This document shows positions 32,849-40,860 of a DNA stretch of 64,000 bases, piece by piece. The translations under genes were made by a program, and so were the position numbers. Within the stretch, counting starts at the first letter, position 1; the number at the start of each line of letters is the position of its first letter. Under the pieces are notes generated by a model. The model did no database searches. It saw only the letters and a program-made list of their open reading frames with translations, and had not been told where the DNA came from. This stretch comes from Kutzneria sp. CA-103260 (GTDB taxonomy: Bacteria; Actinomycetota; Actinomycetes; Mycobacteriales; Pseudonocardiaceae): contig NZ_CP073318.1 of NCBI RefSeq assembly GCF_018263855.1, positions 10,664,001-10,728,000 on the forward strand, read 5' to 3'.

Positions 32849-33880
32849 TCAGGCCGAGTGGCGGTGCACGAGCTCCACGGGGAGGAGTTGGTGGCGCTGG
32901 CGGGGTTCTTCGCCGCGGATGAGGGCGAAGAGGCGGTCGACCATGGACTGGACCTGGCGGCCGATGTCCTGGCGGACGGAGGTGAGCGGCGGGTCGGTGT
33001 GGGGGGCGACGGACTCGTCGTCGTCGAAGCCGACGACGGCGACGTCCTGGGGCACGCGTTTGCCGGCGGCGCGCAGGGCGGTCATGGCGCCGGCGGCCAT
33101 CAGGTCGTTGGCGGCGAATACGCCGTCGAGGTCGGGGACCCGGGCCAACAGCGCGGTCATGGCGCGTTCGCCGCCCTCACGGGAGAAGAAGCCGCACTCG
33201 GTGATCTGGGCCAGCTGGGAATCGGACGCGGCGCCGGTGGCGGCGCGGAAGCCGGCGAGGCGGTCGGTGGCGGCGAGCTCGTCGGTGGGGCCGGTGACGC
33301 TGACGACCTGCCGGCAGCCCCGTTCCATGAGGTACCGGGTGGCCATGGCGGCGCCGTTCTCGTTGTCGTTGTCGACGGTGTGCAGCCCGCGCAGGCTGCC
33401 CCACGGCCGGCCGCCGAAGACGATGGGCAGCGGGAGCTTGCGCACCGACAGGGGCAGCGGGTCGTCCTGGTGCGGGGTGAACAGCAGGGCCCCGTCGACG
33501 TGCCCGCCGGCCAGGAAGCGCTGGGCCCGCAGCTGGTCCTCGGGCGTGTGCACGAGCACGAGCACCATCTGCGAGTCCCGCGCGCCCAGGGCCATGGCGG
33601 AGTACTTGACCAGGCCGGCGAAGTGGGGGTCGTTGAATATCTTGGGCTGGGGCTCGGAGATGAGCACGGCGACGGCCCCGGTGCGCCGGGTGACGAGGGT
33701 GCGCGCGGCCTGGTTGGGCTGGTAGCCGAGTTCGAGCACCGCGGAGTTGACCGACTCCAGCGCGGCCGGGCTCACCTTCGGCGAGCCGTTGAGCACCCGG
33801 GACGCGGTCGCCCGGGACACCCCGGCGCGGGCCGCGACGTCCTCCAGGGTCGGCCGGTCGTTGGGACGGTGCACGACCAC
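32849..33880 (-). CDS. LacI-family transcriptional repressor
   Basis: A 343-residue regulator. The LacI helix-turn-helix and hinge (TLEDVAARAGVSRATASRVL, then YQPNQAARTL) lie at about residues 11-64, and the periplasmic-binding-protein-like sugar domain at 65-335 (FAANDLMAAGAMTALRAAG, VAVVGFDDDESV). GTG 33880 follows GAGGAGCAGAC. An operator-like site at 33950-33965, about 70 bp upstream, suggests autoregulation. The matching perfect operator before the GH1 gene suggests that this is its target, although the DUF4232 gene lies between. The inducer is probably a beta-glucoside or oligosaccharide; that is inference. Confidence 0.93.
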   Translation of the reverse strand: MVVHRPNDRPTLEDVAARAGVSRATASRVLNGSPKVSPAALESVNSAVLELGYQPNQAARTLVTRRTGAVAVLISEPQPKIFNDPHFAGLVKYSAMALGARDSQMVLVLVHTPEDQLRAQRFLAGGHVDGALLFTPHQDDPLPLSVRKLPLPIVFGGRPWGSLRGLHTVDNDNENGAAMATRYLMERGCRQVVSVTGPTDELAATDRLAGFRAATGAASDSQLAQITECGFFSREGGERAMTALLARVPDLDGVFAANDLMAAGAMTALRAAGKRVPQDVAVVGFDDDESVAPHTDPPLTSVRQDIGRQVQSMVDRLFALIRGEEPRQRHQLLPVELVHRHSA

Positions 33881-33930
33881 GTCTGCTCCTCACGAGCCGC
33901 TCTCGCACGAGGCGGCTTTCGGCAAGGAGC

Positions 33931-35016
33931 TTAACGCTTGAAGTCATTCGTGGAAGCGCTCACACGCGCAACTGAACCGGTTCGGATCGCGGAAACGGCC
34001 ACTCTGAGCAACCCGTCCTCCACACGCTGTCGTGTGCTCAGACCGGCCCGCGCGGCCGTTCGGGTGAGCGCGTCCTCGGCCGGAAGGCACCACCCGACAA
34101 GCTCTTCGTAGCCGGCGCCGCGGGCGACGGAAGCCAGATGGGACAACAGGGCCGTGCCGACGCCGCGCCGCTGCCAATCATCCTCGACGAGCAGGGACAC
34201 CTCGGCCAGCCCGGGGGTCGACATCCCGATCAGCTGTCCGACGGCGACGACCTCGCTGCCGGCCATGGCCAGCACGGTGATGCCGCGCGGCGGGCTCAGC
34301 AGGCGGTGCAGCCAGCGTCGCGGCACGGTCCGCACGCCGGCGTGGTAGCGGGTGAACAGGGTTCGCATCGAACAGCGCTTGTGCAGCGCGGCAACGTCGT
34401 CGGCGTCGGCGGGACGGCCGACGCGCAGCACCAGACCGGCGCCGTCGGTGGTCAGCACGGCCTGGGGCTCGCTGACCTCACGTCCGGCCGAGCCCAGCAC
34501 TTCCAGCAACGCGAACGCCCGCGCCAGCTCGGTGTCGGTGAACGGTGCCCACGCTCTGCGTACGAGAAGCGTGCTGCCACCCGGAAGGTTGACCACGAAC
34601 TGGTGACCGTCGAGCGCGGAAACGCCCCAGCCGGTCATCTGCGGCCCTGGGGTCACCGGAGTGACGGAATCCGCGCCCAGCACGGAACGCAGCGACGCCG
34701 CCAGCTCGGACGGCTCGGCCAGCGCCCGGCCGACGGCCCGCAGCGCGGCGGCCCGCTCGTCGACGAGGTCGTGCATCGAGGCGGCGGCGATCGACACCTC
34801 CCGACCGCCCTCGGCCTCCAGCAGAGCCACGAGATCAGCCGGCCGCAACCGATCCGGCGCGGTGACCACGAGCTCGTCGACCACGCCGTCCGGCACCGGC
34901 AGCACCGTGAGCGCGAGCACATTGCAGTACTGGTCGGCCAGTCGCACGGTCAACCGGGCCAGCACGCCCGGGCTGTCGGCCAGCCGAACCCGTAGTCGCC
35001 AAGTGGAAGTGCCCAT
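33931..35016 (-). CDS. GNAT acetyltransferase with N-terminal ACT-like domain
   Basis: A 361-residue protein. The first 75 residues form an ACT-like domain (WRLRVRLADSPGVLARLTVR, NVLALTVLPVPDG, DELVVTAPD). A middle region of unclear fold follows, and the C-terminal GNAT domain (about 205-335) carries the acetyl-CoA loop DDWQRRGVGTALLSHLASVA. Fusion of an amino-acid-sensing ACT domain to GNAT suggests acetylation of a small molecule or protein regulated by an amino acid. The substrate is unknown. It ends 50 bp before the LacI start, and its 3' end contains the candidate LacI operator. Confidence 0.88.
   Translation of the reverse strand: MGTSTWRLRVRLADSPGVLARLTVRLADQYCNVLALTVLPVPDGVVDELVVTAPDRLRPADLVALLEAEGGREVSIAAASMHDLVDERAAALRAVGRALAEPSELAASLRSVLGADSVTPVTPGPQMTGWGVSALDGHQFVVNLPGGSTLLVRRAWAPFTDTELARAFALLEVLGSAGREVSEPQAVLTTDGAGLVLRVGRPADADDVAALHKRCSMRTLFTRYHAGVRTVPRRWLHRLLSPPRGITVLAMAGSEVVAVGQLIGMSTPGLAEVSLLVEDDWQRRGVGTALLSHLASVARGAGYEELVGWCLPAEDALTRTAARAGLSTRQRVEDGLLRVAVSAIRTGSVARVSASTNDFKR
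33950..33965. promoter_or_regulatory. Candidate LacI operator upstream of the LacI gene
   Basis: GTGGAAGCGCTCACAC contains the AGCGCT core and GTG...CAC flanks seen in the GH1 operator, at the 3' end of the GNAT gene and 70 bp upstream of the LacI start. It would allow autoregulation. Confidence 0.5.
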
Positions 35017-35068
35017 GTGACCCAGCGTGCCGGCCCGCTGTTTCCGACCGGTTTCCGCCGCGTGAGGC

Positions 35069-35428
35069 TCAGTGGCCGCAGAGGAACCAGCACGTGGTCG
35101 TGGTGGTCGGCGGCGGCGCGGGCTGGGTCGTCTGCACCGGCGGCTGGGTGGCCTTCGTTGTCGTGGGCGTGTTCCTGGTGGTGGTCTGCTGTGGGTGGCT
35201 GTCCACCTGCTGCGTCGCCGTGGTGGTGCTGGTCGCCGTGGTCGTCGGCGTTACCGTGACGACCACGGTGGACACCTGGGTGCTCACCGTGGTCGGCAGG
35301 GACGAGACCGCGGGCGGCGGAGTCGCCGCGTTCGCGTCGAGCTCGTGCAGATAGGCGCCGAGTAACACACCGACGATGGCCGAGGCACCGACCGCGACGG
35401 CCGACGAAGCCATCAACGCGCGTACCAC
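35069..35428 (-). CDS. Small Thr/Pro-rich membrane-anchored or exported protein
   Basis: A 119-residue protein with one N-terminal hydrophobic segment (about residues 8-28, VAVGASAIVGVLLGAYL). A long Thr/Gln/Pro tail of low complexity (TTTATSTTTATQQ, PPVQTTQPAPPPTTTTT) follows, ending CWFLCGH. The two closing cysteines could form a disulfide outside the cell. I do not recognise a family. GTG 35428 is chosen because AAGGAGG lies just upstream; GTG 35443 would put the ribosome binding site inside the gene. Composition alone could mimic coding, but the signal segment and ribosome binding site argue for a real gene. Confidence 0.65.
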   Translation of the reverse strand: MVRALMASSAVAVGASAIVGVLLGAYLHELDANAATPPPAVSSLPTTVSTQVSTVVVTVTPTTTATSTTTATQQVDSHPQQTTTRNTPTTTKATQPPVQTTQPAPPPTTTTTCWFLCGH

Positions 35429-35522
35429 CGATCCTCCTTGCACCCCAGGGTTGAGCCGACTGTGCCCCGAGCGGAGTTACCGCTTGGTACGTCACGACCC
35501 TCAATAAGCTAGTCGGCCGGTC

Positions 35523-35550
35523 AAGCCCTGGGCTGTAGGGATCAGGGCTT
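35523..35550 (-). terminator. Hairpin overlapping the end of the binding-protein gene
   Basis: AAGCCCTG (35523-35530) pairs with CAGGGCTT (35543-35550); the right arm contains the stop codon of the binding-protein gene. It is a short stem with a 12-nt loop, placed where the ABC operon should end. Confidence 0.4.
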
Positions 35551-36576
35551 AACCTGGTCCACGAACTCCGTGGTGTACGTCTCAGTCAGCCGGACGCTGT
35601 CCTTCTTGCCCTTGACGTTGGGGGAGAACTGACTCAGCACGGTGAGCACGTTCGCGGCACCGTCCGCCGGCATCCTGCCATCCGCGTTGAACATCGACTT
35701 CGTGTCCCCGATCGCCTTCTCGTACAGGGACTTGTCGCTGCCGGCGTAGTCGGCCGGCATCTTGGCGGCGATCTCCGCGCCGGAGTGCGTGGAGATGAAT
35801 TGCAGGGTCTTGACCAGGGCGTTGGCCAGCTTCTGCACGACCGGTTTGTGCGCGTTGACGTAGTCGCACGACATGTACAGCGAACTGGCCGGGTACAGCC
35901 CGCCCAGCGCCGCCTTCGTGCCGGCCTCGGTGCGCATGTCCAGCAGCACCTTGCCCTTGCCGGTGGCGGTGAGCTGGGCCACCGTCGGGTCGGTGGTCAT
36001 GCCGGCGTCAATTTGGCCGTTTTCCAGCGAGGCGACAAAAGTCGACCCGGCCCCGGCCTTCACCTCCGAGAAGTCGGTGCCGGCCTTGAGCCCGTGCTGC
36101 TGGGCCAGGTACTGGGTGAGGAAGTCGGTGGACGAGCCGAGGTCGGTCACGCCCAGCTTGCGGCCCTTGAAGTCGGCCGCCGACTTGATCGTGCCGGCCT
36201 GGGCGGGCGACACCATCTCGACCTCGCCGGGAATGTTGGCCAGCTGCACCACCGATGTCAGGCACTTGCCCTTGGTCTGCAGGTCGATGGTGTGGTCGTA
36301 GAAGCCGACCACGCCCTGCACGTCGCCGGAGATCAGGGAGTTCTCCGCGTTCACGCCGGCCTGCTGGGTGGCCAGGTCGACGGTGAGGCCCTGCTCCTTG
36401 AAGTAGCCGAGCTGGTCAGCCAGCTTGGCCGGCAGGTAGATCACCTTGTCGATGCCGCCAACCATGATCCGCAGGTGGTCGGAGGCGGCGGAGTCGGTGC
36501 GCGAGTCGCGGCAGGCGGCCAGGCTGAGCACGGTCGCCGCGGCGATGACCAGCGTGACAGGGGTACGCAGGTTCAT
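35542..36576 (-). CDS. ABC transporter substrate-binding lipoprotein, NitT/TauT (NMT1/THI5-like) type
   Basis: A 344-residue lipoprotein. The signal peptide MNLRTPVTLVIAAATVLSLA ends with lipobox LAAC (Cys22). The NMT1/SsuA-like fold follows: VGGIDKVIYLPAKLADQLGY, FKEQGLTVDL, then ADFKGRKLGVTDLGSSTDFL. ATG 36576 follows AAGGAG and overlaps the permease stop by 4 nt. The group binds nitrate, sulfonates, thiamine precursors or other small anions or aromatics; the ligand cannot be assigned from sequence. It is last in the ATPase-permease-binding protein operon. Confidence 0.92.
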   Translation of the reverse strand: MNLRTPVTLVIAAATVLSLAACRDSRTDSAASDHLRIMVGGIDKVIYLPAKLADQLGYFKEQGLTVDLATQQAGVNAENSLISGDVQGVVGFYDHTIDLQTKGKCLTSVVQLANIPGEVEMVSPAQAGTIKSAADFKGRKLGVTDLGSSTDFLTQYLAQQHGLKAGTDFSEVKAGAGSTFVASLENGQIDAGMTTDPTVAQLTATGKGKVLLDMRTEAGTKAALGGLYPASSLYMSCDYVNAHKPVVQKLANALVKTLQFISTHSGAEIAAKMPADYAGSDKSLYEKAIGDTKSMFNADGRMPADGAANVLTVLSQFSPNVKGKKDSVRLTETYTTEFVDQVKP

Positions 36577-37439
36577 ATCTGGGCTCCTTGCTCGTGCGCC
36601 GCGGTCGGCCGCCACTTGAGCAGCCGCTTCTCCAGCGCGGTGAGGATCGCCTCGGCCAGCAGGGCCAGCACGGTGATGACGATCATGCCGGCGTAGATGC
36701 CGGGGGTGTCGAAGTTGCCCTGGGAGCGGGCGATCAGCAGGCCGAGGCCGGTCTCCGAGCCGACGACCTCACCGACCACGGCGCCGATCAGGGCGAAGCC
36801 GAAGGCGGAGTGCAGGGAGGCCAGGATCCAGGAGGTGGCGCTGGGCAGCACGATGGTCATCAGCACCTGGAACCTGCTCGCGCCCAGCACCCGGGCGTTG
36901 TTGATCAGGTTGCGGTCCACCTCGCGGGCGCCCTGGAAGGCGTTGAAGAACACGGCGAAGAACACCAGGATGAACGCCGTCGCGATCTTGGACTGCATGC
37001 CGAGGCCGAACCAGATCACGAACAGCGACGCCAGCACGATGCGGGGCACGGCGTTGACCGCCTTGATGAACGGCGCGCAGATGTCCGACAGCAGCGGGCT
37101 GCGGCCCAGCAGCACGCCGAGCACGATGCCGGCCGCCGCGCCGATCAGGAAGCCGATCACGGCCTCCTCCATGGTGGCGGCGATGTTCGTCCAGATCGAG
37201 CCCTGGCTGGTGCCGACGGTGAACCAGTCCACCAGCTTGAGCCACACCTGGCTGGGCTTGGAGTAGAAGAACGGGTCGATCCAGTAGGTGGCGGCGATTT
37301 CCCAGCTGGCCAGCCAGGCCACCACCAGCGCGGCCCGGATCGACCACACCTTGAGCTTGCGGTTACGCCGTGCGCTGGCGGCGCTGGCGAGCTCTCGCGC
37401 CGGCACGGTCTCAGCTGGCAACGACACTGCTGCGCTCAC
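36573..37439 (-). CDS. ABC transporter permease, NitT/TauT (SsuC) type
   Basis: A 288-residue inner-membrane permease with about six transmembrane helices. The EAA-like loop EVDRNLINNARVLGASRFQV near 180-200 contacts the ATPase. A basic N-terminal tail (SARRNRKLKVWSIR) precedes the first helix. GTG 37439 lies 29 nt inside the 3' end of the ATPase gene, an unusually long overlap. The ATGA junction with the next gene also shows coupling. Confidence 0.93.
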   Translation of the reverse strand: MSAAVSLPAETVPARELASAASARRNRKLKVWSIRAALVVAWLASWEIAATYWIDPFFYSKPSQVWLKLVDWFTVGTSQGSIWTNIAATMEEAVIGFLIGAAAGIVLGVLLGRSPLLSDICAPFIKAVNAVPRIVLASLFVIWFGLGMQSKIATAFILVFFAVFFNAFQGAREVDRNLINNARVLGASRFQVLMTIVLPSATSWILASLHSAFGFALIGAVVGEVVGSETGLGLLIARSQGNFDTPGIYAGMIVITVLALLAEAILTALEKRLLKWRPTAAHEQGAQI

Positions 37440-38253
37440 GGGCCTTGTCCACCTCTTCCCGCAACGATTCCCAGATCTCCCGGTACACGGACTGGAACTC
37501 CGGCGTCATCCGGATCTCCTCGACCAGCCGCGGCCGCGGCAGCTTCACCTCGAAGGCGGCCTTCACGGTCGCCGGGCTGGCGGTCATCACGATCACCTTG
37601 TCCGCCAAGGCAATGGCCTCGTCGAGGTCGTGGGTGACGAAGATGACCGAAGACCTGCTGGCAGGGTCGAGAATTGATCCAGTGGCGTTGGAGCCGGACC
37701 ACAGGCGCAGCAGTTCGTCCTGCATCAGGGCCCGGGTCTGCACGTCCAGCGCGCTGAACGGCTCGTCCATCAGCAGGATCGACGGCTCGTTCACGAGGGT
37801 CGCGGCCAGCGCCACGCGCTTGCGCATGCCCCCGGACAGCTGGTGCGGGTAGTAGCCCGCGAACTTGCCCAGGCCGACCTTGTCCACCCAGACCCGGGCC
37901 AGTTCCCGGGCCGTGGCCTTGGAGGCGCCGCGGTAGCGCGGGCCGGCGGCCACGTTGTCCAGCACGGACCGCCACGGCTGCACGGCGTCGTTCTGGAACA
38001 TGTAGCCGATGCCCTCGGGAATGCCCAGCACCGGCTCGCCGCGGACCAGCGCGACGCCGCTGGAGGGCGGTTCGAGGCCGGAGACCAGGGACAGCGTGGT
38101 GGACTTGCCGCAGCCGGTGGGGCCGACCACGGCCACGAACTCACCGGGCTGCACGGACAGGGTCAGTTCCCGGACGGCGGTGTGCACACCGCCGGTCGCG
38201 CCGCGAAACCGTTTGGTCGCCGCGCGTAACTCGATGACGGGTCCGGTCGTCAT
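37411..38253 (-). CDS. ABC transporter ATP-binding protein, NitT/TauT (SsuB) type
   Basis: A 280-residue ATPase with Walker A GPTGCGKST (44-52), Q-loop FQND, signature LSGGMRKR (139-146), Walker B ILLMDEP (159-165) and H-loop VTHD. It is the first gene of a three-gene import operon. Its start faces the histidine kinase gene 141 bp away, with symmetric elements between them, so the two-component system probably controls this transporter. Confidence 0.94.
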   Translation of the reverse strand: MTTGPVIELRAATKRFRGATGGVHTAVRELTLSVQPGEFVAVVGPTGCGKSTTLSLVSGLEPPSSGVALVRGEPVLGIPEGIGYMFQNDAVQPWRSVLDNVAAGPRYRGASKATARELARVWVDKVGLGKFAGYYPHQLSGGMRKRVALAATLVNEPSILLMDEPFSALDVQTRALMQDELLRLWSGSNATGSILDPASRSSVIFVTHDLDEAIALADKVIVMTASPATVKAAFEVKLPRPRLVEEIRMTPEFQSVYREIWESLREEVDKARERSSVVAS

Positions 38254-38303
38254 TGGCCAGCTCCTTCTCTGTTGCGGCAGGACGGTAAGTGGCCGCCGTC
38301 ACC

Positions 38304-38378
38304 GTGCGAACCCTTGTCGCGCTTGTTCGCCCATCGCGCGTTTCCCGTGTTTCGCACGTTCTGCTCACGGGGGTTCGC
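38304..38378. promoter_or_regulatory. Inverted repeats in the divergent ABC / two-component region
   Basis: GTGCGAA (38304-38310) pairs with TTCGCAC (38351-38357), and GCGAACCC (38306-38313) pairs with GGGTTCGC (38371-38378). Further TTCGC copies lie between them. The cluster of GCGAA half sites suits a dimeric response regulator such as the CitB-type protein encoded next door. Confidence 0.4.
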
Positions 38379-38394
38379 GGCGTAGGGTCCGCGC

Positions 38395-39972
38395 ATGGCG
38401 CCGCCCCGGATGCGGTTCGCCCGGCAGGTGCTGCTGCTTCAGATCGGCGTGGTCGTGCTGGTCGTCGGAGTGGGGTTCGCCCTGGTCGGGTGGCTGCTGT
38501 ACAACAACTTGACCAAGCTGTACGAGCAGCGGGCGCTGTCCGTGGCCCAGTCGGTCGCGGCCAACCCGGACATCGGCGACGCGGTCGCCGCGGCCGATTC
38601 CAGCGGCCTGGTGGAGATTCGCGCCGAGGCGGTGCGGATCCGCACCGGGGCGCTGTTCGTCGTGGTCACCGACCGTAAGGGCATTCGCTACGCGCACCCC
38701 AACCCGGACGAGGTGGGGGAGTTGGTCAGCACCGACTTCACTCAAGTCGTGGCCGGCGCTGAGGTCGCCAACATGGACGAGGGCACGCTGGGCTACTCGG
38801 CCCGGGGCAAGGTCCCGCTGCGCGACCACACCGGGGCCATCGTCGGCGAGGTGAGCGTCGGCTTCGACGCCAGCACCATCTGGGACGCTTTGCTGAGAGC
38901 GCTGGGGTGGTGTGTGCTCGGGCTGATCGGCGCGTTGGCGTTGGGCGTGGCGGGTTCGGCGCTGTTGAATCGGTTGCTGAAGCGGCGAACCCTGGGTCTG
39001 GAACCGCATGAGCTGTCGGAGTTGGTGCAGCAGCGGGAAGCCGTGCTGCACGGCATCGGCGAGGGCGTGCTGGCCGTGGATCCGGCCGGCCGGGTGTCGG
39101 TCTGCAACGACGAGGCGGCCCGTCTCCTTGGCAGCGCGCCGTCTCCGGGCACGCCGATGTCCACTTTGGAGCTGCCGGCCCGTATCGGCGAGGCGGTTTC
39201 GGACGGCGCGGCGGTGGACAACCTCATCGCCGTGGCCGGTGATCGGGTGTTGGTGGCGACGTGTCGCCCGGTGCGGCGGGACGACATCGACCTGGGCACG
39301 GTGCTGACCATCAGGGACCGGACCGACCTGGAGACCCTGACCCGGGAGCTGGATTCCGTGCACCGGCTCACGGATGCCCTGCGGGCGCAGCAACACGAGT
39401 TCGCCAACCGGCTGCACACCCTGTCCGGGCTGTTGCAGACCGGCCACCACAACGAGGCAGTCGACTATCTCCAGGCACTGTCGGACACGCCGGTGGTGCC
39501 GCTGGGCCCGAGTGGCGTGCCCGATCCGTACTTGCAGGCCTTCGTGTCGGCGAAGAGTGTTGCGGCGGCGGAGAAGGGGGTGACGCTGGAGGTCGGGGAG
39601 GCCAGCTGGGTGCCGACCAAGGTGATCGCCCCGCTGGAGGTCACGACCGTGCTGGGCAACCTGGTGGACAACGCCGTGGAGGCGGCCCGGCTGGGTGCGC
39701 GCCGGCCCGCCCGGGTCGAGATCGACCTCGTCGCCGACGGGACGACCCTGCACGTCTCGGTGGCCGACAGCGGCGACGGCGTGCCGGAACGCCTGCGTGA
39801 CATGGTGTTTCTCGAAGGAGTATCCACAAAGGATGACCCGGGCCATGGTCTTGGCCTGGCCCTGACCCGACAGGCCGCCCGCGCGCTGGGCGGCGATGTG
39901 CGGCTGACCAACCCGGGCGGCCCCGACCACGGCGCTGTGTTCGCCGCGACCCTGCCGGAGGTGCTGGCGTGA
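38395..39972 (+). CDS. Sensor histidine kinase, CitA/DcuS type
   Basis: A 525-residue membrane kinase. The first transmembrane helix is at about 12-35, an extracytoplasmic single-cache domain at about 38-160 (RIRTGALFVVVTDRKGIRYA and HPNPDEVG are typical) and the second helix at about 165-190. A cytosolic PAS domain follows (ILHGIGEGVLAVDPAGRVS-like, about 205-300), the H-box LRAQQHEFANRLHTLSGLLQ with His near 334, and a HATPase_c domain with DNAVEA, DSGDGV and GHGLGLAL. CitA-group kinases sense citrate, C4-dicarboxylates or related anions. The last four bases overlap the response regulator start. Confidence 0.95.
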   Translation: MAPPRMRFARQVLLLQIGVVVLVVGVGFALVGWLLYNNLTKLYEQRALSVAQSVAANPDIGDAVAAADSSGLVEIRAEAVRIRTGALFVVVTDRKGIRYAHPNPDEVGELVSTDFTQVVAGAEVANMDEGTLGYSARGKVPLRDHTGAIVGEVSVGFDASTIWDALLRALGWCVLGLIGALALGVAGSALLNRLLKRRTLGLEPHELSELVQQREAVLHGIGEGVLAVDPAGRVSVCNDEAARLLGSAPSPGTPMSTLELPARIGEAVSDGAAVDNLIAVAGDRVLVATCRPVRRDDIDLGTVLTIRDRTDLETLTRELDSVHRLTDALRAQQHEFANRLHTLSGLLQTGHHNEAVDYLQALSDTPVVPLGPSGVPDPYLQAFVSAKSVAAAEKGVTLEVGEASWVPTKVIAPLEVTTVLGNLVDNAVEAARLGARRPARVEIDLVADGTTLHVSVADSGDGVPERLRDMVFLEGVSTKDDPGHGLGLALTRQAARALGGDVRLTNPGGPDHGAVFAATLPEVLA

Positions 39973-40628
39973 TCCGTGTTCTGGTTGTGGAGGACGATTT
40001 CCGGGTCGCCCAGGTGCATGCCGCGTTCACCGAGCGGGTCACCGGCTTCACGGTCGTCGGCTCGGCCCGCACCGCCGCCGAGGCGTTGAGCCTGATCGCC
40101 GACCTGAGACCGGATCTGGTGCTGCTGGACACCTACCTTCCGGACCGCTCGGGTCTGGAGCTGCTGGCCGAGATCTCGGTCGACACGATCATGCTGACCG
40201 CCGTCTCCGACGCGGCCTCGGTCCGCGCCGCTTTTGCCGCCGGGGCCCTGAACTATCTGGTCAAGCCGTTCACCGCCGAGCAGCTAGGGGAGCGCCTGAC
40301 CGCGTACTCCCGCTTCCACAACCAGTTGTCGCCGGCCGGCCGCGCCCTCACCCAGGAAGACATCGACCGCGCGGCGCGGACCCTGCACGACGGCGACCAC
40401 CCGCACGCCCCGAAGGGCCAGTCGCCGGTGACCGCCAAGCTCGTGTCCGACGCCCTGCGCACCGCCGACGGCCCTTGCTCGGCCGCCGAGATCGCCGCCG
40501 GCCTGGGCATCGCCCGCGCCACCGCCCAGCGCTATCTGGCCGCCCTGGCCCAGGAGGGCGCCGCGGTCATGAGCCTGCGCTACGGCCTGACCGGCCGTCC
40601 CGAGCACCAGTACGAGTGGCGGTGCTGA
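39969..40628 (+). CDS. Response regulator, CitB/DcuR type
   Basis: A 219-residue regulator. The receiver has the acidic pocket VVEDDF at 6-11, phosphoacceptor Asp54 (LVLLDTYLPD), the conserved Thr in MLTA and Lys in YLVKPF. The C-terminal HTH (CSAAEIAAGLGIARATAQRY) is typical of the citrate/malate subgroup. GTG 39969 overlaps the kinase stop by 4 nt. Together they probably switch on the divergent ABC importer; that link is inference from position. Confidence 0.94.
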   Translation: MIRVLVVEDDFRVAQVHAAFTERVTGFTVVGSARTAAEALSLIADLRPDLVLLDTYLPDRSGLELLAEISVDTIMLTAVSDAASVRAAFAAGALNYLVKPFTAEQLGERLTAYSRFHNQLSPAGRALTQEDIDRAARTLHDGDHPHAPKGQSPVTAKLVSDALRTADGPCSAAEIAAGLGIARATAQRYLAALAQEGAAVMSLRYGLTGRPEHQYEWRC

Positions 40629-40664
40629 GTCTTTGGCGCCGCCTTCGGCGTCGCGGCTCGGCCC

Positions 40665-40753
40665 CCGGGTAGCCGATGCCTCGCCCTTGCCGGATTTCGC
40701 CCGCCGCATCCGGCTACCCGGTGGGGCGCGTCGGGTGCGGCGGGCGAAATCCG
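40665..40753. other. Interleaved inverted repeats (pseudoknot-type order) in an intergenic region
   Basis: Two perfect inverted repeats interlock: CCGGGTAGCCG (40665-40675) with CGGCTACCCGG (40711-40721), and CGGATTTCGCCCGCCGCA (40691-40708) with TGCGGCGGGCGAAATCCG (40736-40753). They can form only alternative stems or a pseudoknot. A third copy of the core, CGAAATCCGGC, lies near 40808. The region 40629-40860 holds no supported gene and lies between the CitB-type gene and the beta-lactamase-fold gene. Confidence 0.6.
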
Positions 40754-40860
40754 CCAACCAGGCGAAACACCGGCGGGGCCTCGCACTCTCCTGTGTTGGC
40801 GGTGCTCGAAATCCGGCGTGTGGGCGAAGCACTCCGTCTTCGGCCAGTAGTCTCCGGGTC

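Noticed and set aside
35094-35354. Plus-strand Val-rich hydrophobic frame
   Set aside because: It is the complement of the Thr codons in the Thr/Pro-rich minus-strand gene, which has an SD and a signal segment.
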